From the NCBI RefSeq assembly GCF_038002345.1, contig NZ_JBBOCJ010000001.1:1054001-1118000 (forward strand): a stretch of 64,000 nt of DNA, in the 5' to 3' direction. The position numbers and the translations under genes were made by a program. The notes beneath the pieces were generated by a model. That model did not search any database and had not been told where the DNA came from. It worked only from the letters and a program-made list of their open reading frames with translations. This stretch comes from Paenibacillus sp. FSL M7-0420 (GTDB lineage Bacteria; Bacillota; Bacilli; Paenibacillales; Paenibacillaceae). Positions 43,939 through 52,417 of this stretch are shown here, piece by piece (the stretch's first letter is position 1; each line of letters opens with the position of its first letter).

Positions 43939-44145
43939 CTAAGATGGCGGCAGATTCAATAATTCAGCGACTTGACGGCGGTATCTGTCTGCCTTGCGTG
44001 TACCGTGAATCAGGTTGGACAGCCGATAGGGTGGGATGTCATGTAATTCACAGAATTTCTTCTGATCCAAGTGCAGTTCTGCCAGACGCTGCTTAATGGC
44101 CCAGCCGTAGGCAGTAATAGGGCGTTTGCTGTTCAGATTGCTCAC
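43939..44145 (-). CDS. Small HTH protein, divergent from an XRE gene
   Basis: A protein of about 68 residues with an XRE-like helix-turn-helix (AIKQRLAELHLDQKKFCELH, then DIPPYRLSNLIHGTRKADRYR). The coding start is uncertain: I chose the GTG at 44145, although a better site lies before a CTG four codons on; the frame is open to 44289. It is divergent from the XRE gene at 44284, resembling a cI/cro switch, but no other phage genes are present. Confidence 0.65.
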   Translation of the reverse strand: MSNLNSKRPITAYGWAIKQRLAELHLDQKKFCELHDIPPYRLSNLIHGTRKADRYRRQVAELLNLPPS

Positions 44146-44218
44146 CTCGTATCGACTATCCAGCCGGTATGATATAAAATAGGTAAAGATATAATAATAG
44201 TTAATTATATACTTTTTT

Positions 44219-44245
44219 ACGTCATTTTTCAATAAAAAATAACGT
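44219..44245. promoter_or_regulatory. Palindromic operator in a divergent HTH promoter region
   Basis: A 27-bp imperfect palindrome with arms ACGTCATTTTT and AAAAATAACGT lies in the AT-rich gap between the two divergent HTH genes. It is the natural candidate operator for one or both proteins. Confidence 0.55.
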
Positions 44246-44283
44246 TTTTGCGTATTATATTTTTTGGGGGAGGCAGTTGACTG

Positions 44284-44661
44284 ATGCAATCCATCTATGA
44301 ACGTATTGAACTATTGATTAAACGGCAAGGAATTACGAAGAAATCCTTCTGTGCACAGCTCGGAATCAGCACCGGCAATATGGGAGACTGGAAGCGTGGC
44401 AAATCTACGCCTGGCACACATAAGCTGATTGAGATTGCTGCATTTTTTCATGTGAGCTTAGATTGGCTGATCCTGGGCAAACAGCCCCAAACGATTCAGG
44501 AAAGCGGCGAGGATTATTTTTTTGGCCAAATGCGGCAATTGAATTGCCAAACCGAGGAATTGCTGCCGGAGGAAAAGAACTTTATTAAGGAATATCTGGC
44601 CTTCACCAAGTACCGCAAGGATCAGGACAAGGATCAGGATACGAAAGGCGAAAATTCTTAA
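44284..44661 (+). CDS. XRE-family transcriptional regulator
   Basis: The 125-residue protein has an N-terminal Cro/C1 helix-turn-helix (ITKKSFCAQLGISTGNMGDW, then KRGKSTPGTHKLIEIAAFFH) and a charged C-terminal tail rich in K/D/Q. GGGGGAGG precedes the ATG. Divergent from another small HTH gene; together they look like a self-contained bistable switch or a phage remnant. Confidence 0.85.
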   Translation: MQSIYERIELLIKRQGITKKSFCAQLGISTGNMGDWKRGKSTPGTHKLIEIAAFFHVSLDWLILGKQPQTIQESGEDYFFGQMRQLNCQTEELLPEEKNFIKEYLAFTKYRKDQDKDQDTKGENS

Positions 44662-44670
44662 GCGGGTATC

Positions 44671-44699
44671 TTTACTTTTGAGCGCAACCGATTTATAAT
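44671..44699 (+). promoter_or_regulatory. Promoter of tRNA-Leu copy 2
   Basis: TTTACT and TATAAT are separated by 17 bp, 45 bp before the tRNA. Confidence 0.75.
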
Positions 44700-44744
44700 A
44701 TTGAATGTTGGCCTCAAACAATGCTTCAACGTTAGACACACCGC

Positions 44745-44827
44745 GCGGTAGTGGTGGAATGGCAGACACGCTATCTTGAGGGGGTAGTGGGTGTATACCC
44801 GTGGAGGTTCGAGTCCTCTCTACCGCA
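44745..44827 (+). tRNA. tRNA-Leu (GAG), copy 2
   Basis: Identical over all 83 nt to the tRNA at 36233-36315. It has its own promoter and terminator, with no flanking tRNA-end element. Confidence 0.95.
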
Positions 44828-44840
44828 TATTTTTTCATAA

Positions 44841-44881
44841 AAGCTGAGATCCTTGATCATTCAAGGGTTTCGGCTTTTTTT
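44841..44881 (+). terminator. Terminator after tRNA-Leu copy 2
   Basis: AAGCTGAGATCC pairs imperfectly with GGGTTTCGGCTT, followed by TTTTTT. It resembles the terminator of copy 1 (both contain ATTCAAGGG). Confidence 0.85.
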
Positions 44882-44886
44882 GAACA

Positions 44887-44935
44887 CAAAAACACCCTTC
44901 GTACGGAGTTAATCCGGGTTAGAAGGGTGTTTTTG
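44887..44935. terminator. Bidirectional terminator between tRNA-Leu and gpx
   Basis: CAAAAACACCCTTC and GAAGGGTGTTTTTG form a perfect 14-bp stem that serves both strands. Confidence 0.9.
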
Positions 44936-44946
44936 TTGAATCCGCT

Positions 44947-45426
44947 CTAGCGCAGCAGCTTCTCGATATCCTCTTCAATCTGATCCGGTGTTGTCTGCGG
45001 GGCGAACCGCTTCAGCACACGGCCTTCCTGGTCCACCAGGAACTTGGTGAAGTTCCATTTGATACTCTTCGAGCCGAGTACTCCCGGTGCCTCTTTGGAC
45101 AGATACTTGAACAGGGGATGGGCGTCGGCGCCTTTGACGTTGATTTTCTCGTACATCGGGAAGGATACACCGTAATTAATCTCGCAGAACTCGGCAATAT
45201 CCTCGCTCTCACCCGGCTCCTGTCCGGCAAACTGATTGCTGGGGAAGCCCAGAATCTCAAAACCACGGTCTTTGAATTTATCGTACACTTCCTGGAGACC
45301 CTTATATTGCGGGGTGAGTCCGCACTTGCTGGCTGTATTCACGACGAGCAGAACCTTGCCTTTGTACTTGGAGAGTGATTCTTCCTGGCCCCGCAGGGTG
45401 TTGGCTTCAAAATCATGGACATTCAT
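44947..45426 (-). CDS. Glutathione peroxidase-family thiol peroxidase
   Basis: This 159-residue peroxidase has catalytic C35 (NTASKCGLTPQY), Q65 (FPSNQF) and W124-N125 (KWNFTKF); C81 could be the resolving cysteine. It probably reduces organic peroxides with thioredoxin, as bacterial Cys-type members do. An OhrR-like operator lies 29 bp before its start, and Ohr is the divergent neighbour, so both are likely peroxide-induced. Confidence 0.95.
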   Translation of the reverse strand: MNVHDFEANTLRGQEESLSKYKGKVLLVVNTASKCGLTPQYKGLQEVYDKFKDRGFEILGFPSNQFAGQEPGESEDIAEFCEINYGVSFPMYEKINVKGADAHPLFKYLSKEAPGVLGSKSIKWNFTKFLVDQEGRVLKRFAPQTTPDQIEEDIEKLLR

Positions 45427-45454
45427 GAATGATTCCTCCCGAACATTGATTTAT

Positions 45455-45469
45455 CACAATTTAATTGTA
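45455..45469. promoter_or_regulatory. OhrR-like operator upstream of the glutathione peroxidase gene
   Basis: CACAATTTAATTGTA reads TACAATTAAATTGTG on the other strand, one base from the OhrR site described in Bacillus (TACAATTAAATTGTA). It lies 29-43 bp before the peroxidase start. Confidence 0.6.
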
Positions 45470-45563
45470 CACTATTCACCGCCGGAAGCAAGTTTTAAAA
45501 GGTAATAATGTGCCTGATCGTTTCAAAAATGTGAGGTTGTTTAAGTTAAGGATAAGTGTTCTT

Positions 45564-45574
45564 ACAAAATTTGT
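45564..45574. promoter_or_regulatory. Possible second OhrR-type site upstream of ohr
   Basis: The palindrome ACAAAATTTGT ends 23 bp before the ohr ATG. It is similar in composition to the OhrR site but shorter. Confidence 0.35.
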
Positions 45575-45597
45575 GTTAAAAAAGGAGAAGATTAAAG

Positions 45598-46032
45598 ATG
45601 AGTACAGTGAAACTGAAACCCCTATATACTGCTACAGCCAAGGTTCGCGGAGGCCGTGAAGGTTCGGTGGAATCGTCCGACGGAGCGCTGAAGCATGATC
45701 TCAAAATTCCGAAGGAGCTTGGAGGTCCTGGCGGTGCAGGGACAAATCCGGAGCAGCTGTTCGCGGCAGGTTATGGTGCATGCTATGAGAGTGCCCTTGC
45801 TAATATTGCCCGTAAAGAAGGCGTAAAGCTGCAGGATGTCGAGATTACCTCGAATGTGCTGATCGGCAAGGACGAGAGCGACGGAGGCTTCAAGCTGGCC
45901 GTGAAGCTTGATGTGAAGCTGCCGGGTATTGAGCGCTCTGTGGCAGAGGATCTGGCTAAGAAAGCCCATGATTTCTGCCCGTATTCCAAGGCGACCCGGG
46001 GAAATATCGAGGTTGAACTGAACGTTCTGTAG
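45598..46032 (+). CDS. ohr: Organic hydroperoxide resistance protein Ohr
   Basis: Ohr is a thiol peroxidase that reduces organic hydroperoxides using a lipoyl partner. The 144-residue protein has both redox cysteines, C62 (GYGACYESAL) and C127 (DFCPYSKATR), and the family-typical GGAGTNPEQLFAAGY. AAGGAG precedes the ATG. No ohrR gene is in the window. Confidence 0.95.
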   Translation: MSTVKLKPLYTATAKVRGGREGSVESSDGALKHDLKIPKELGGPGGAGTNPEQLFAAGYGACYESALANIARKEGVKLQDVEITSNVLIGKDESDGGFKLAVKLDVKLPGIERSVAEDLAKKAHDFCPYSKATRGNIEVELNVL

Positions 46033-46071
46033 AGATAGATAGCAATGTTCGATTGAATAGCATGCTTATCT

Positions 46072-46102
46072 GAAAGACCAGACATTGGATGTCTGGTCTT
46101 TC
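46072..46102. terminator. Terminator of ohr
   Basis: GAAAGACCAGACAT/ATGTCTGGTCTTTC, a perfect 14-bp stem with a 3-nt loop. The T-tail is short. Confidence 0.85.
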
Positions 46103-46310
46103 ATTATGTTGAGTGCAGAACCACGGGTAGGAATGGACAAAGCTGGGAATAATGGCTAAATAGAGTCTGAGAAGGCCGGAAGTGTTGTAAATAGCGTGCA
46201 GGAGCCTGTACTTTGGTTGACATCACCCCGGAAATTCTTTAATATGTCTAAGTATCTGTTAATGTCGCGCGTGCTATTAACTACCAAAAATTTAAATAAT
46301 GGGTGATGAG

Positions 46311-46589
46311 ATGTCTTACAAACCGAGTATTACGAATGTGACCAAAGCCAGCAGCAATGATAAGGAAGGATTGTACGAGTTCATTATCAAGCTTGCTGAC
46401 GGAACGGAGTGCCGCGCGTTCTACAACCGGTTTCCGGAATGGAAAATGACGAACATCAGTCGCCTGCTCAAGACTCCTTGTCCGGTATGCCGCAAAGATT
46501 TCATCTGCAAATGCATGGAATCCTTCACTGCTGATTTCGAAGAGCAAATGACCGGGGACGAATGGATCAACAAGGCTATTGCTGAATAA
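46311..46589 (+). CDS. Hypothetical protein with CxxC...CxC motif
   Basis: A 92-residue protein (start at ATG 46311 after GGGTGATG; an earlier ATG at 46299 is in frame). It has CPVCRKDFICKC, which could bind zinc, and otherwise mixed composition. I do not recognise the family. A strong terminator follows. Confidence 0.7.
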   Translation: MSYKPSITNVTKASSNDKEGLYEFIIKLADGTECRAFYNRFPEWKMTNISRLLKTPCPVCRKDFICKCMESFTADFEEQMTGDEWINKAIAE

Positions 46590-46611
46590 TTAGACGAACG
46601 GACGTTGTAGG

Positions 46612-46646
46612 CGCGGGAGCTATCCCGCGTTTTTTGTTTTTTTTTC
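46612..46646 (+). terminator. Terminator after the CxxC protein gene
   Basis: CGCGGGA/TCCCGCG stem, then a long T-run interrupted by one G. Confidence 0.95.
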
Positions 46647-46696
46647 AAAAGGGGATAGGAATGTTACACTATGCTTAAGAGGAAGGGGGCGGTGAT

Positions 46697-47116
46697 GTGG
46701 CTGAGGAGCGTGGGGAAATGCAGGGCCAATCTATTGTGCTGATCGATGGGGTCTGTCATCTGTGCCAGAGAATTGTCCGGTTCATTATTCCGCGTGATCC
46801 CAAGGCGCACTTCAAATTCGCCTCCTTGCAGAGTGAAGCGGCCCGGGAACTGCTTAAGGCCGGTGGTCTGCCTGAGCAGCAATTAGACACTGTGGTGCTG
46901 ATAGAGGACGGCAAGTATTATACGAAATCGGCTGCAGTGCTGCGGATTGCCCGCAGACTCCGGTTCCCGTGGCCCGCCGCCTATGTGTTCATCCTGATTC
47001 CGGGGCCGCTGCGTAATGCTATGTACAGGATTGTGGCCAGGAACCGCTACCGCTGGTTCGGCCGGGATGAGCAGTGTCTGCTGCCGACACCGGATATGAA
47101 GCGCAGATTTCTGTAG
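46697..47116 (+). CDS. DCC-family (DUF393) thiol-disulfide oxidoreductase-like protein
   Basis: The 139-residue protein begins IVLIDGVCHLCQRIVRFI, the D-x-C-x-x-C signature that names the family, and has RYRWFGR near the end. A redox role is assumed from the thioredoxin-like motif. GTG start after GGAAGGGGG. Confidence 0.9.
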   Translation: MAEERGEMQGQSIVLIDGVCHLCQRIVRFIIPRDPKAHFKFASLQSEAARELLKAGGLPEQQLDTVVLIEDGKYYTKSAAVLRIARRLRFPWPAAYVFILIPGPLRNAMYRIVARNRYRWFGRDEQCLLPTPDMKRRFL

Positions 47117-47166
47117 CCGGTAAGGGGGATTCTGAGGGATTCTCTCAAATAGTGGTGAAAAAGATA

Positions 47167-47195
47167 TTGCTGACTTCTTATATATATGCTACTAT
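47167..47195 (+). promoter_or_regulatory. Candidate promoter of the Tad locus 1 operon
   Basis: TTGCTG and TACTAT separated by 17 bp. A terminator hairpin lies between this promoter and the first gene, so transcription may be attenuated. Confidence 0.5.
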
Positions 47196-47222
47196 AGCAG
47201 TAAATTACAGGAACAGTAACGG

Positions 47223-47269
47223 AAGCACCGTTCAATGACCGTATTCACGGTTATTGGCGGTGCTTTTTT
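47223..47269 (+). terminator. Terminator or attenuator before tadZ
   Basis: AAGCACCG/CGGTGCTT with an inner ACCGT...ACGGT hairpin and a run of T. It is 107 bp after the DCC gene and 43 bp before the tadZ start, downstream of a plausible promoter. Confidence 0.8.
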
Positions 47270-47311
47270 GCTGTTCTTTTTCCCATGTATTTAAGAGAGG
47301 AGGAGGAATTC

Positions 47312-48472
47312 ATGACGGCAAGAATCGTGCTTGCAGTCCGGGAGAGCCAGTATATTGAACCGCTGCTTCATTACCTGCATCATAGCGAATATGGGGAGAT
47401 GCTGCGGATTACGGCTTTCAGCAGACTGGACGCTTTTATGGAATTTATGACAGGTGACGAGCTGCCGGATGCGGTTGCTGGTGACCCGTCCTTCATTGAA
47501 GCCTGGCTGGTGGAAGGGAGAAGTACGGTTCCTTGGGCTGTCTTAAGTGAAGGCGGAGAATTGCCGAATGGCCGGGACCTGGCTGGGGGAAGGCATATTG
47601 CCAAGTATCAGGCACTGCCATCGCTGCTGGAAGCGATTCTCCAGCTGAGTGATCTGAAGCGGGTCCGGACAGCTTCTCTGCCTAAGGAAGCAACGCTGCT
47701 GCTCGGGATCGTCTCAGCCAGCGGCGGCAGCGGCAAAACCACGGTAGCGTTGAACATGGCGAAGCAGCTTGGAGCGGTGGGCCTGTCCGTGTTCTATTTG
47801 AACCTGGAGAGTGTGGACAGCAGCGGCTTCATCCTGCGTATGCCGGGGAGCCATGTTCCCGGTCTGGAGCGGCTCTTGTATGAGCTTAAGGCCGGAGGGC
47901 CAGAGAATAAGGGGGGAAGAGGGCAACCGAAATGGACTGATTATGCGTTCAGACATGACAGTCTGCGGTGTGATGCCTTCCGGCCTGTGGAGAATTTCAA
48001 GGAGATGCTCCAGATGTCCCGGCAGGACACGCTGGATCTACTGGAGGGGCTGGCCGGAGCCGGAAGCTATGATGTGGTTATTGTAGACACCGGCGCTATT
48101 GAGGAAGAACGGGCCCAGGCTGTTCTGAACAGGTGCGGCATTCTGCTGTGGGTGCTGAAGAATGATCAGGCAAATATCCGCAAAACCGAACGCTGGCTCG
48201 ATTATATTGCAAGTCCGCACTCCGGCATGCAGCCGGAGCTGGTGAACAGGAGCCGATTCGTCATGAACGGCTGCACCGGAGCTGAGAATGAAGGGCCGCT
48301 ATCCGCAGCACTCAGGCTGGATGCTGTACTTCCGTATATTCCATCCTGGGGGTTACAGCACTATGGAGAACTCTGTCTAAGCTCTCCCCAATTCATCGAC
48401 GGAATTCAGCAGCTCTCCAGAGCTATAGTAGAGCCTGAGTTGCCTGGGGTGTTCACCGGGATTCCTGTATGA
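47312..48472 (+). CDS. tadZ: TadZ/CpaE-like pilus assembly ATPase (Tad locus 1)
   Basis: The 386-residue protein has a receiver-like N-terminal half and a MinD-type ATPase domain with deviant Walker A SASGGSGKTTVALNMA. TadZ marks the pole and recruits the pilus machinery. GAGGAGGAGG precedes the ATG at 47312; an earlier start at 47285 is less likely. First gene of a run of overlapping Tad genes. Confidence 0.85.
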   Translation: MTARIVLAVRESQYIEPLLHYLHHSEYGEMLRITAFSRLDAFMEFMTGDELPDAVAGDPSFIEAWLVEGRSTVPWAVLSEGGELPNGRDLAGGRHIAKYQALPSLLEAILQLSDLKRVRTASLPKEATLLLGIVSASGGSGKTTVALNMAKQLGAVGLSVFYLNLESVDSSGFILRMPGSHVPGLERLLYELKAGGPENKGGRGQPKWTDYAFRHDSLRCDAFRPVENFKEMLQMSRQDTLDLLEGLAGAGSYDVVIVDTGAIEEERAQAVLNRCGILLWVLKNDQANIRKTERWLDYIASPHSGMQPELVNRSRFVMNGCTGAENEGPLSAALRLDAVLPYIPSWGLQHYGELCLSSPQFIDGIQQLSRAIVEPELPGVFTGIPV

Positions 48473-49740
48473 ATGAAGAGATGTTCCGCGCTCTGCGCAG
48501 CGACATCCGGGCAGGGCTGGATGTGACCTCGGTCATCGGGAATGATGAGCTGGCTGCTTATATCGAACGGATCATTCTGGAGCGGGAACAATTACGCCTC
48601 CTGACTGCTCAGGAGAAACACGAGCTGGTGAAGAAGCTGTTCGATTCCTTCCGGGGGCTGGATATTCTCCAGCCGCTGGTGGATAATCCGGCGATCACCG
48701 AGATTATGATCAACAGCCACGAGGAGATCTTTATTGAGGAAGAGGGGATGATCCGCAGGCTGCCGCTGGCTTTTGAATCGGGGAGTAGGCTGGAGGATAT
48801 CATTCAGATTATTGTCTCCGGCGTCAACCGTGTGGTTAATGAATCCTCGCCGATTGTGGATGCGCGGCTGCAGGACGGCTCACGTGTCAATATCGTACTG
48901 CCGCCTGCGGCGCTGAAGGGCCCAGCCATGACCATCCGCAAATTTCCGGAGACACCGATGACGATGGCGGAGCTGGTGCGGCGTGAAGCGCTCTCGGAGG
49001 AAGCGGCTGAGCTGCTGCGGATTCTGGTTGCTGCCAAATACAATATTTTTATCAGCGGGGGTACAGGCTCGGGCAAAACAACCTTCCTGAATGCCCTGTC
49101 GCAGTTCATCCCGCCGCAGGAGCGTGTCATTACGGTGGAGGATTCGGCAGAGCTGCAGATCGTTACGGTTCCGAATCTGGTCTCCCTGGAGACCCGGAAT
49201 GCTAACACAGAGAGGCGGGGTGAGATCACGATCCGTGATCTGATCCGCACTTCGCTGCGGATGCGCCCGAACCGTATTGTCGTCGGCGAGGTGCGGGGAG
49301 CGGAGTGTCTGGATATGCTTCAGGCGATGAACACCGGCCATGACGGGAGCTTGTCAACGGGGCATTCGAACAGTGCGCTGGACATGCTCAGCCGCCTGGA
49401 GACCATGGTGCTTAGCGCTGCTGATCTGCCAGTAACCGTCGTCCGTCAGCAGATCAGCTCAGCGATCAATATATTCGTGCATCTGTCGCGGCTGCGTGAC
49501 CGTTCACGCCGGGTGATGGAGATCAGTGAAGTTGCTGGTATCCGCAGTGGTGAGGTCATCCTGAATCCTCTATATGAATTTCGGGAATCAGGCGAACAGG
49601 ATGGCCGGGTGCAGGGGAGGCTTGAGGTGTGCGGCAACCCTCTTCTGCATACAGACAAGCTGCGGATGGCCGGAATCCTTGATTATCCGCTCAAGCAGTA
49701 TGAGAGTAGAAGCTCTGCTGAGGAGGAGAATGTACCTTGA
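48469..49740 (+). CDS. tadA: TadA/CpaF secretion ATPase (Tad locus 1)
   Basis: TadA powers Flp pilus extension and retraction. The 423-residue protein has Walker A SGGTGSGKTTFLNALS, the Asp box VITVEDSAELQI and the Walker B/His box region (GEVRGAECLDMLQAMNTGHD, then GSLSTGHSNS). ATGA overlap with tadZ, TTGA overlap with tadB. Confidence 0.96.
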   Translation: MNEEMFRALRSDIRAGLDVTSVIGNDELAAYIERIILEREQLRLLTAQEKHELVKKLFDSFRGLDILQPLVDNPAITEIMINSHEEIFIEEEGMIRRLPLAFESGSRLEDIIQIIVSGVNRVVNESSPIVDARLQDGSRVNIVLPPAALKGPAMTIRKFPETPMTMAELVRREALSEEAAELLRILVAAKYNIFISGGTGSGKTTFLNALSQFIPPQERVITVEDSAELQIVTVPNLVSLETRNANTERRGEITIRDLIRTSLRMRPNRIVVGEVRGAECLDMLQAMNTGHDGSLSTGHSNSALDMLSRLETMVLSAADLPVTVVRQQISSAINIFVHLSRLRDRSRRVMEISEVAGIRSGEVILNPLYEFRESGEQDGRVQGRLEVCGNPLLHTDKLRMAGILDYPLKQYESRSSAEEENVP

Positions 49741-50594
49741 ACGTCATGAAGAAGAGAGACCGGCATCCCCCTGTAAGGCAGAACAAAGGGTTCATGAAGA
49801 GGACACCGCCCGTGCTGCCGGTTAGCGCATCTCAAGGGGGAGAGCAGGTACTGTTGCCGGATTATACCGTATACGAGTTGACCTCCCTGCAAAGAATGCT
49901 GGTCATTCTGGGTGCCGGAGTCCTGTTGTTCGGTATTGGTTACCTGTTCTATCACCGGCTGCTCCTGGCGGCACTGCTTGTCCCCGGAAGCGCCTATGGG
50001 CCGCGGCTGCTGCACGAATATCTGCTGCAGCGCCGCCGGGCTGCGCTGAATCTGCAATTCAAGCAAATGCTATTCTCGCTCTCTTCGTCGCTCTCCGCCG
50101 GACGTTCGGTGGAGAATGCCTTCCGTGAGGCTGTGCAGGATCTGCGGATGCTTGACCCGGAGGGCGCAAGTGACATGATCTCCGAGCTGAATATTATCTG
50201 TGCCCGGATGGAGAACGGGGAGCCGATTGAAGATGCGCTCTATGAATTCAGCAAAAGAGCAGGAATGGAGGATGTGGAGCGCTTCGCAGATGTGTTCATG
50301 GTCTGCAAGCGTACCGGCGGGGATCTGGTTGAGATCGTACGCCGCACCTCATCGATCATCGGCGAGAAGCTGGATATCCAGCAGGATATAGCCGTCAGTA
50401 TCTCCCAGAAGAAATTCGAGGCGAAGGCGCTGCTGGTCTCTCCGCTGATGATGGTGATGTTCATGAGTCTGAGCGCCGGAGACTATATGGAACCTATGTA
50501 TACTGGTGCAGGAATAGCGGTGTCCACACTGGCGCTGATTGCACTATTCCTCTGTTACCTCTGGACCAACAAGATCATGGATATTCCGCTGTGA
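49737..50594 (+). CDS. tadB: TadB inner-membrane platform protein (Tad locus 1)
   Basis: A 285-residue type II secretion F-domain protein: two membrane helices near residues 55-95 and two at the C-terminus, with the cytoplasmic SLSAGRSVENAFREAVQDL stretch. TTG start at 49737, 10 nt after AGGAGG; the only ATG nearby (49746) is too far. Confidence 0.92.
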   Translation: MNVMKKRDRHPPVRQNKGFMKRTPPVLPVSASQGGEQVLLPDYTVYELTSLQRMLVILGAGVLLFGIGYLFYHRLLLAALLVPGSAYGPRLLHEYLLQRRRAALNLQFKQMLFSLSSSLSAGRSVENAFREAVQDLRMLDPEGASDMISELNIICARMENGEPIEDALYEFSKRAGMEDVERFADVFMVCKRTGGDLVEIVRRTSSIIGEKLDIQQDIAVSISQKKFEAKALLVSPLMMVMFMSLSAGDYMEPMYTGAGIAVSTLALIALFLCYLWTNKIMDIPL

Positions 50595-50613
50595 GGGAGG
50601 GGGAGTGAAGGGG

Positions 50614-51486
50614 ATGTCATTGATCTGCGGTGCGATTCTGCTTCTGCTCGCAGCGGGCTGGCTCATTCTAAGGATGAGATGCGGCAGCCGCTACGCTGCA
50701 CTGCGGGAGCTGCCTATGGAAGGCCTGCGGCTGCGGCGGCTGGGTGAGCCTCTATTGTTAGTAGTCGAGAAGGGAAGAATCGCCAGTTATCTCCCGTCCG
50801 TGATGTTCAGGATACAACGTTCGCTGCAGCGGATCTATGGTATGCGCTACAGTGCAGAACGGACCTTACTGTTCATGGGGGAGATGCTTAGCTACAGCTG
50901 GCTGCTTGCCGCAGGCGGAAGTGCACTGACAAGCTTTACGGGAGAGCAGGCGGGAATCATCCTCGGAGGGCTCTTGGCAGTTGCACTCCCGGTGGCGATG
51001 GTTAGCGATCTGCACAAAAAGGTGCGTGTACGGGAGCAGAATATTATGCTGGAGCTTCCTGAGCTGCTGAACAGTATTGTTCTGCTGGTCGGCGCAGGTG
51101 AGACCGTTCAGCGGGCGATTGTCCGCTGTGTGAACAGCCGTCATGGGGATAGCGCTCATCCGCTCTACGCTGAATTAATGAAGATGACAGCTGAATGGGA
51201 CGGCGGTTACTCCTTCCAGCAGGCGTTCGAGAACTTCAGTAAACGTTGTGCTGTACAGGAGGTCTCCATCTTCACAACTACAGTGCTGCTTAATTACCGC
51301 AGAGGCGGGGCCGACTTTGTTCTGTCGCTGCGGGATCTGTCACGGATGCTCTGGGAGAAGCGCAAGGCGATCAGCCGCACACGCGGCGAACAGGCATCGT
51401 CGAAGCTGGTTTTTCCGATGGTGGTTATCTTCTTGATTGTGATTGTGCTGGTGGGAACACCGGCGATTATGATGTTAAAAATGTAG
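50614..51486 (+). CDS. tadC: TadC inner-membrane platform protein (Tad locus 1)
   Basis: The second F-domain protein (290 residues from ATG 50614, after GGAGGGGG), with LPELLNSIVLLVGAGETVQR and a C-terminal pair of helices. It pairs with TadB. Confidence 0.9.
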   Translation: MSLICGAILLLLAAGWLILRMRCGSRYAALRELPMEGLRLRRLGEPLLLVVEKGRIASYLPSVMFRIQRSLQRIYGMRYSAERTLLFMGEMLSYSWLLAAGGSALTSFTGEQAGIILGGLLAVALPVAMVSDLHKKVRVREQNIMLELPELLNSIVLLVGAGETVQRAIVRCVNSRHGDSAHPLYAELMKMTAEWDGGYSFQQAFENFSKRCAVQEVSIFTTTVLLNYRRGGADFVLSLRDLSRMLWEKRKAISRTRGEQASSKLVFPMVVIFLIVIVLVGTPAIMMLKM

Positions 51487-51499
51487 GAGGTAGAGGTGT

Positions 51500-51688
51500 A
51501 TGTTAACACAGATGGCAGAAGGAGCAAAAAGCTTTTGGAGAGATGAGGAGGGGCTGGGGACGCTCGAGATGATCCTGATCATTGCTGTACTAATTGCGGT
51601 CGTTCTGGTATTCCGTGAGGAGATTGTAAAGGTGGTTAAGGATCTGATCGGTACTGCCGGAGATAAGAGCCAGGAAGTCTTTGAGTGA
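51500..51688 (+). CDS. flp: Flp-type pilin (Tad locus 1)
   Basis: The 62-residue pilin has a type IVb prepilin site: G18 followed by LGTLEM, with E23 at +5 and M24 in place of the usual Tyr, then a hydrophobic helix (ILIIAVLIAVVLVF). The peptidase encoded at 55786 should cut after G18. It is the likely main subunit of the pilus. Confidence 0.92.
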   Translation: MLTQMAEGAKSFWRDEEGLGTLEMILIIAVLIAVVLVFREEIVKVVKDLIGTAGDKSQEVFE

Positions 51689-52350
51689 TTCCGCTGCGGG
51701 AGGATGAGGGGAGCTTCACTATCGAGGCTTCGCTTCTGCTGCCGATTCTTATGGGGATTACGATGGTGCTGCTATTCTTCTCCCTGTACAGCTATCAGAA
51801 GTCGATGCTGCTGCAGATTGCCTCAGTTACTGCGGAGCGGGCTGCTTATAACTGGGAGAATAGTAACCGGGCGGTAAGCGGAGAATTCCAGACTGGAAAT
51901 GTTGATCCGCTGTACTGGAGAATCGGTGAGGATGGACTGTTGGCTTCGCTATTTGGTTCAGAAGCAGACAATGGCAGTACGGCCATTACGCTGCCTGGTA
52001 ATGCTGAAGAAGGAGGGCCCCTGCCGGTAGTGAAGCTGCGCCGGGCATCTCAGATGGTGCCTGCCGGATTACAGGGAGAAATGAGCTATGTCTACGGATT
52101 GACTGGCCGCAGAATCAGTACGGAGCTGAAGAAAGTGCTACATCTGCCTGTTCTGGACAATCTCCTGGCCGATAGAGCCGCACCTGAGGTATATGCCCGC
52201 TCCTACGTTACGGAGCCTGTTGAATTCATAAGAACAGTAGATCTTATGCGTTACTACGGGTCGAAGTTCAAACAGCATTCCTCCGCCGGTAAGGAGGGCA
52301 GCGGCATGGAGAAAAAGCAGGCAGCCCTTATGCTGGATAAGCTGAGGTAA
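51685..52350 (+). CDS. TadE-like minor pseudopilin (Tad locus 1)
   Basis: A 221-residue protein with DEGSFTIEASLLLPILMG: G9 and E14 at +5 make a prepilin-like site, then one helix and a long extracellular part. GTG start overlapping the pilin stop. Confidence 0.85.
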   Translation: MIPLREDEGSFTIEASLLLPILMGITMVLLFFSLYSYQKSMLLQIASVTAERAAYNWENSNRAVSGEFQTGNVDPLYWRIGEDGLLASLFGSEADNGSTAITLPGNAEEGGPLPVVKLRRASQMVPAGLQGEMSYVYGLTGRRISTELKKVLHLPVLDNLLADRAAPEVYARSYVTEPVEFIRTVDLMRYYGSKFKQHSSAGKEGSGMEKKQAALMLDKLR

Positions 52351-52417
52351 GAGCTGCCGGTGAGAAGGCATCCAGTGCCGGGGGTGTTGAGGGAACGAGG
52401 GTAAGGGGGAAGTTCGG

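Noticed and set aside
43939..44661. Prophage
   Set aside because: Only two small regulators; no integrase, lysis or structural genes.
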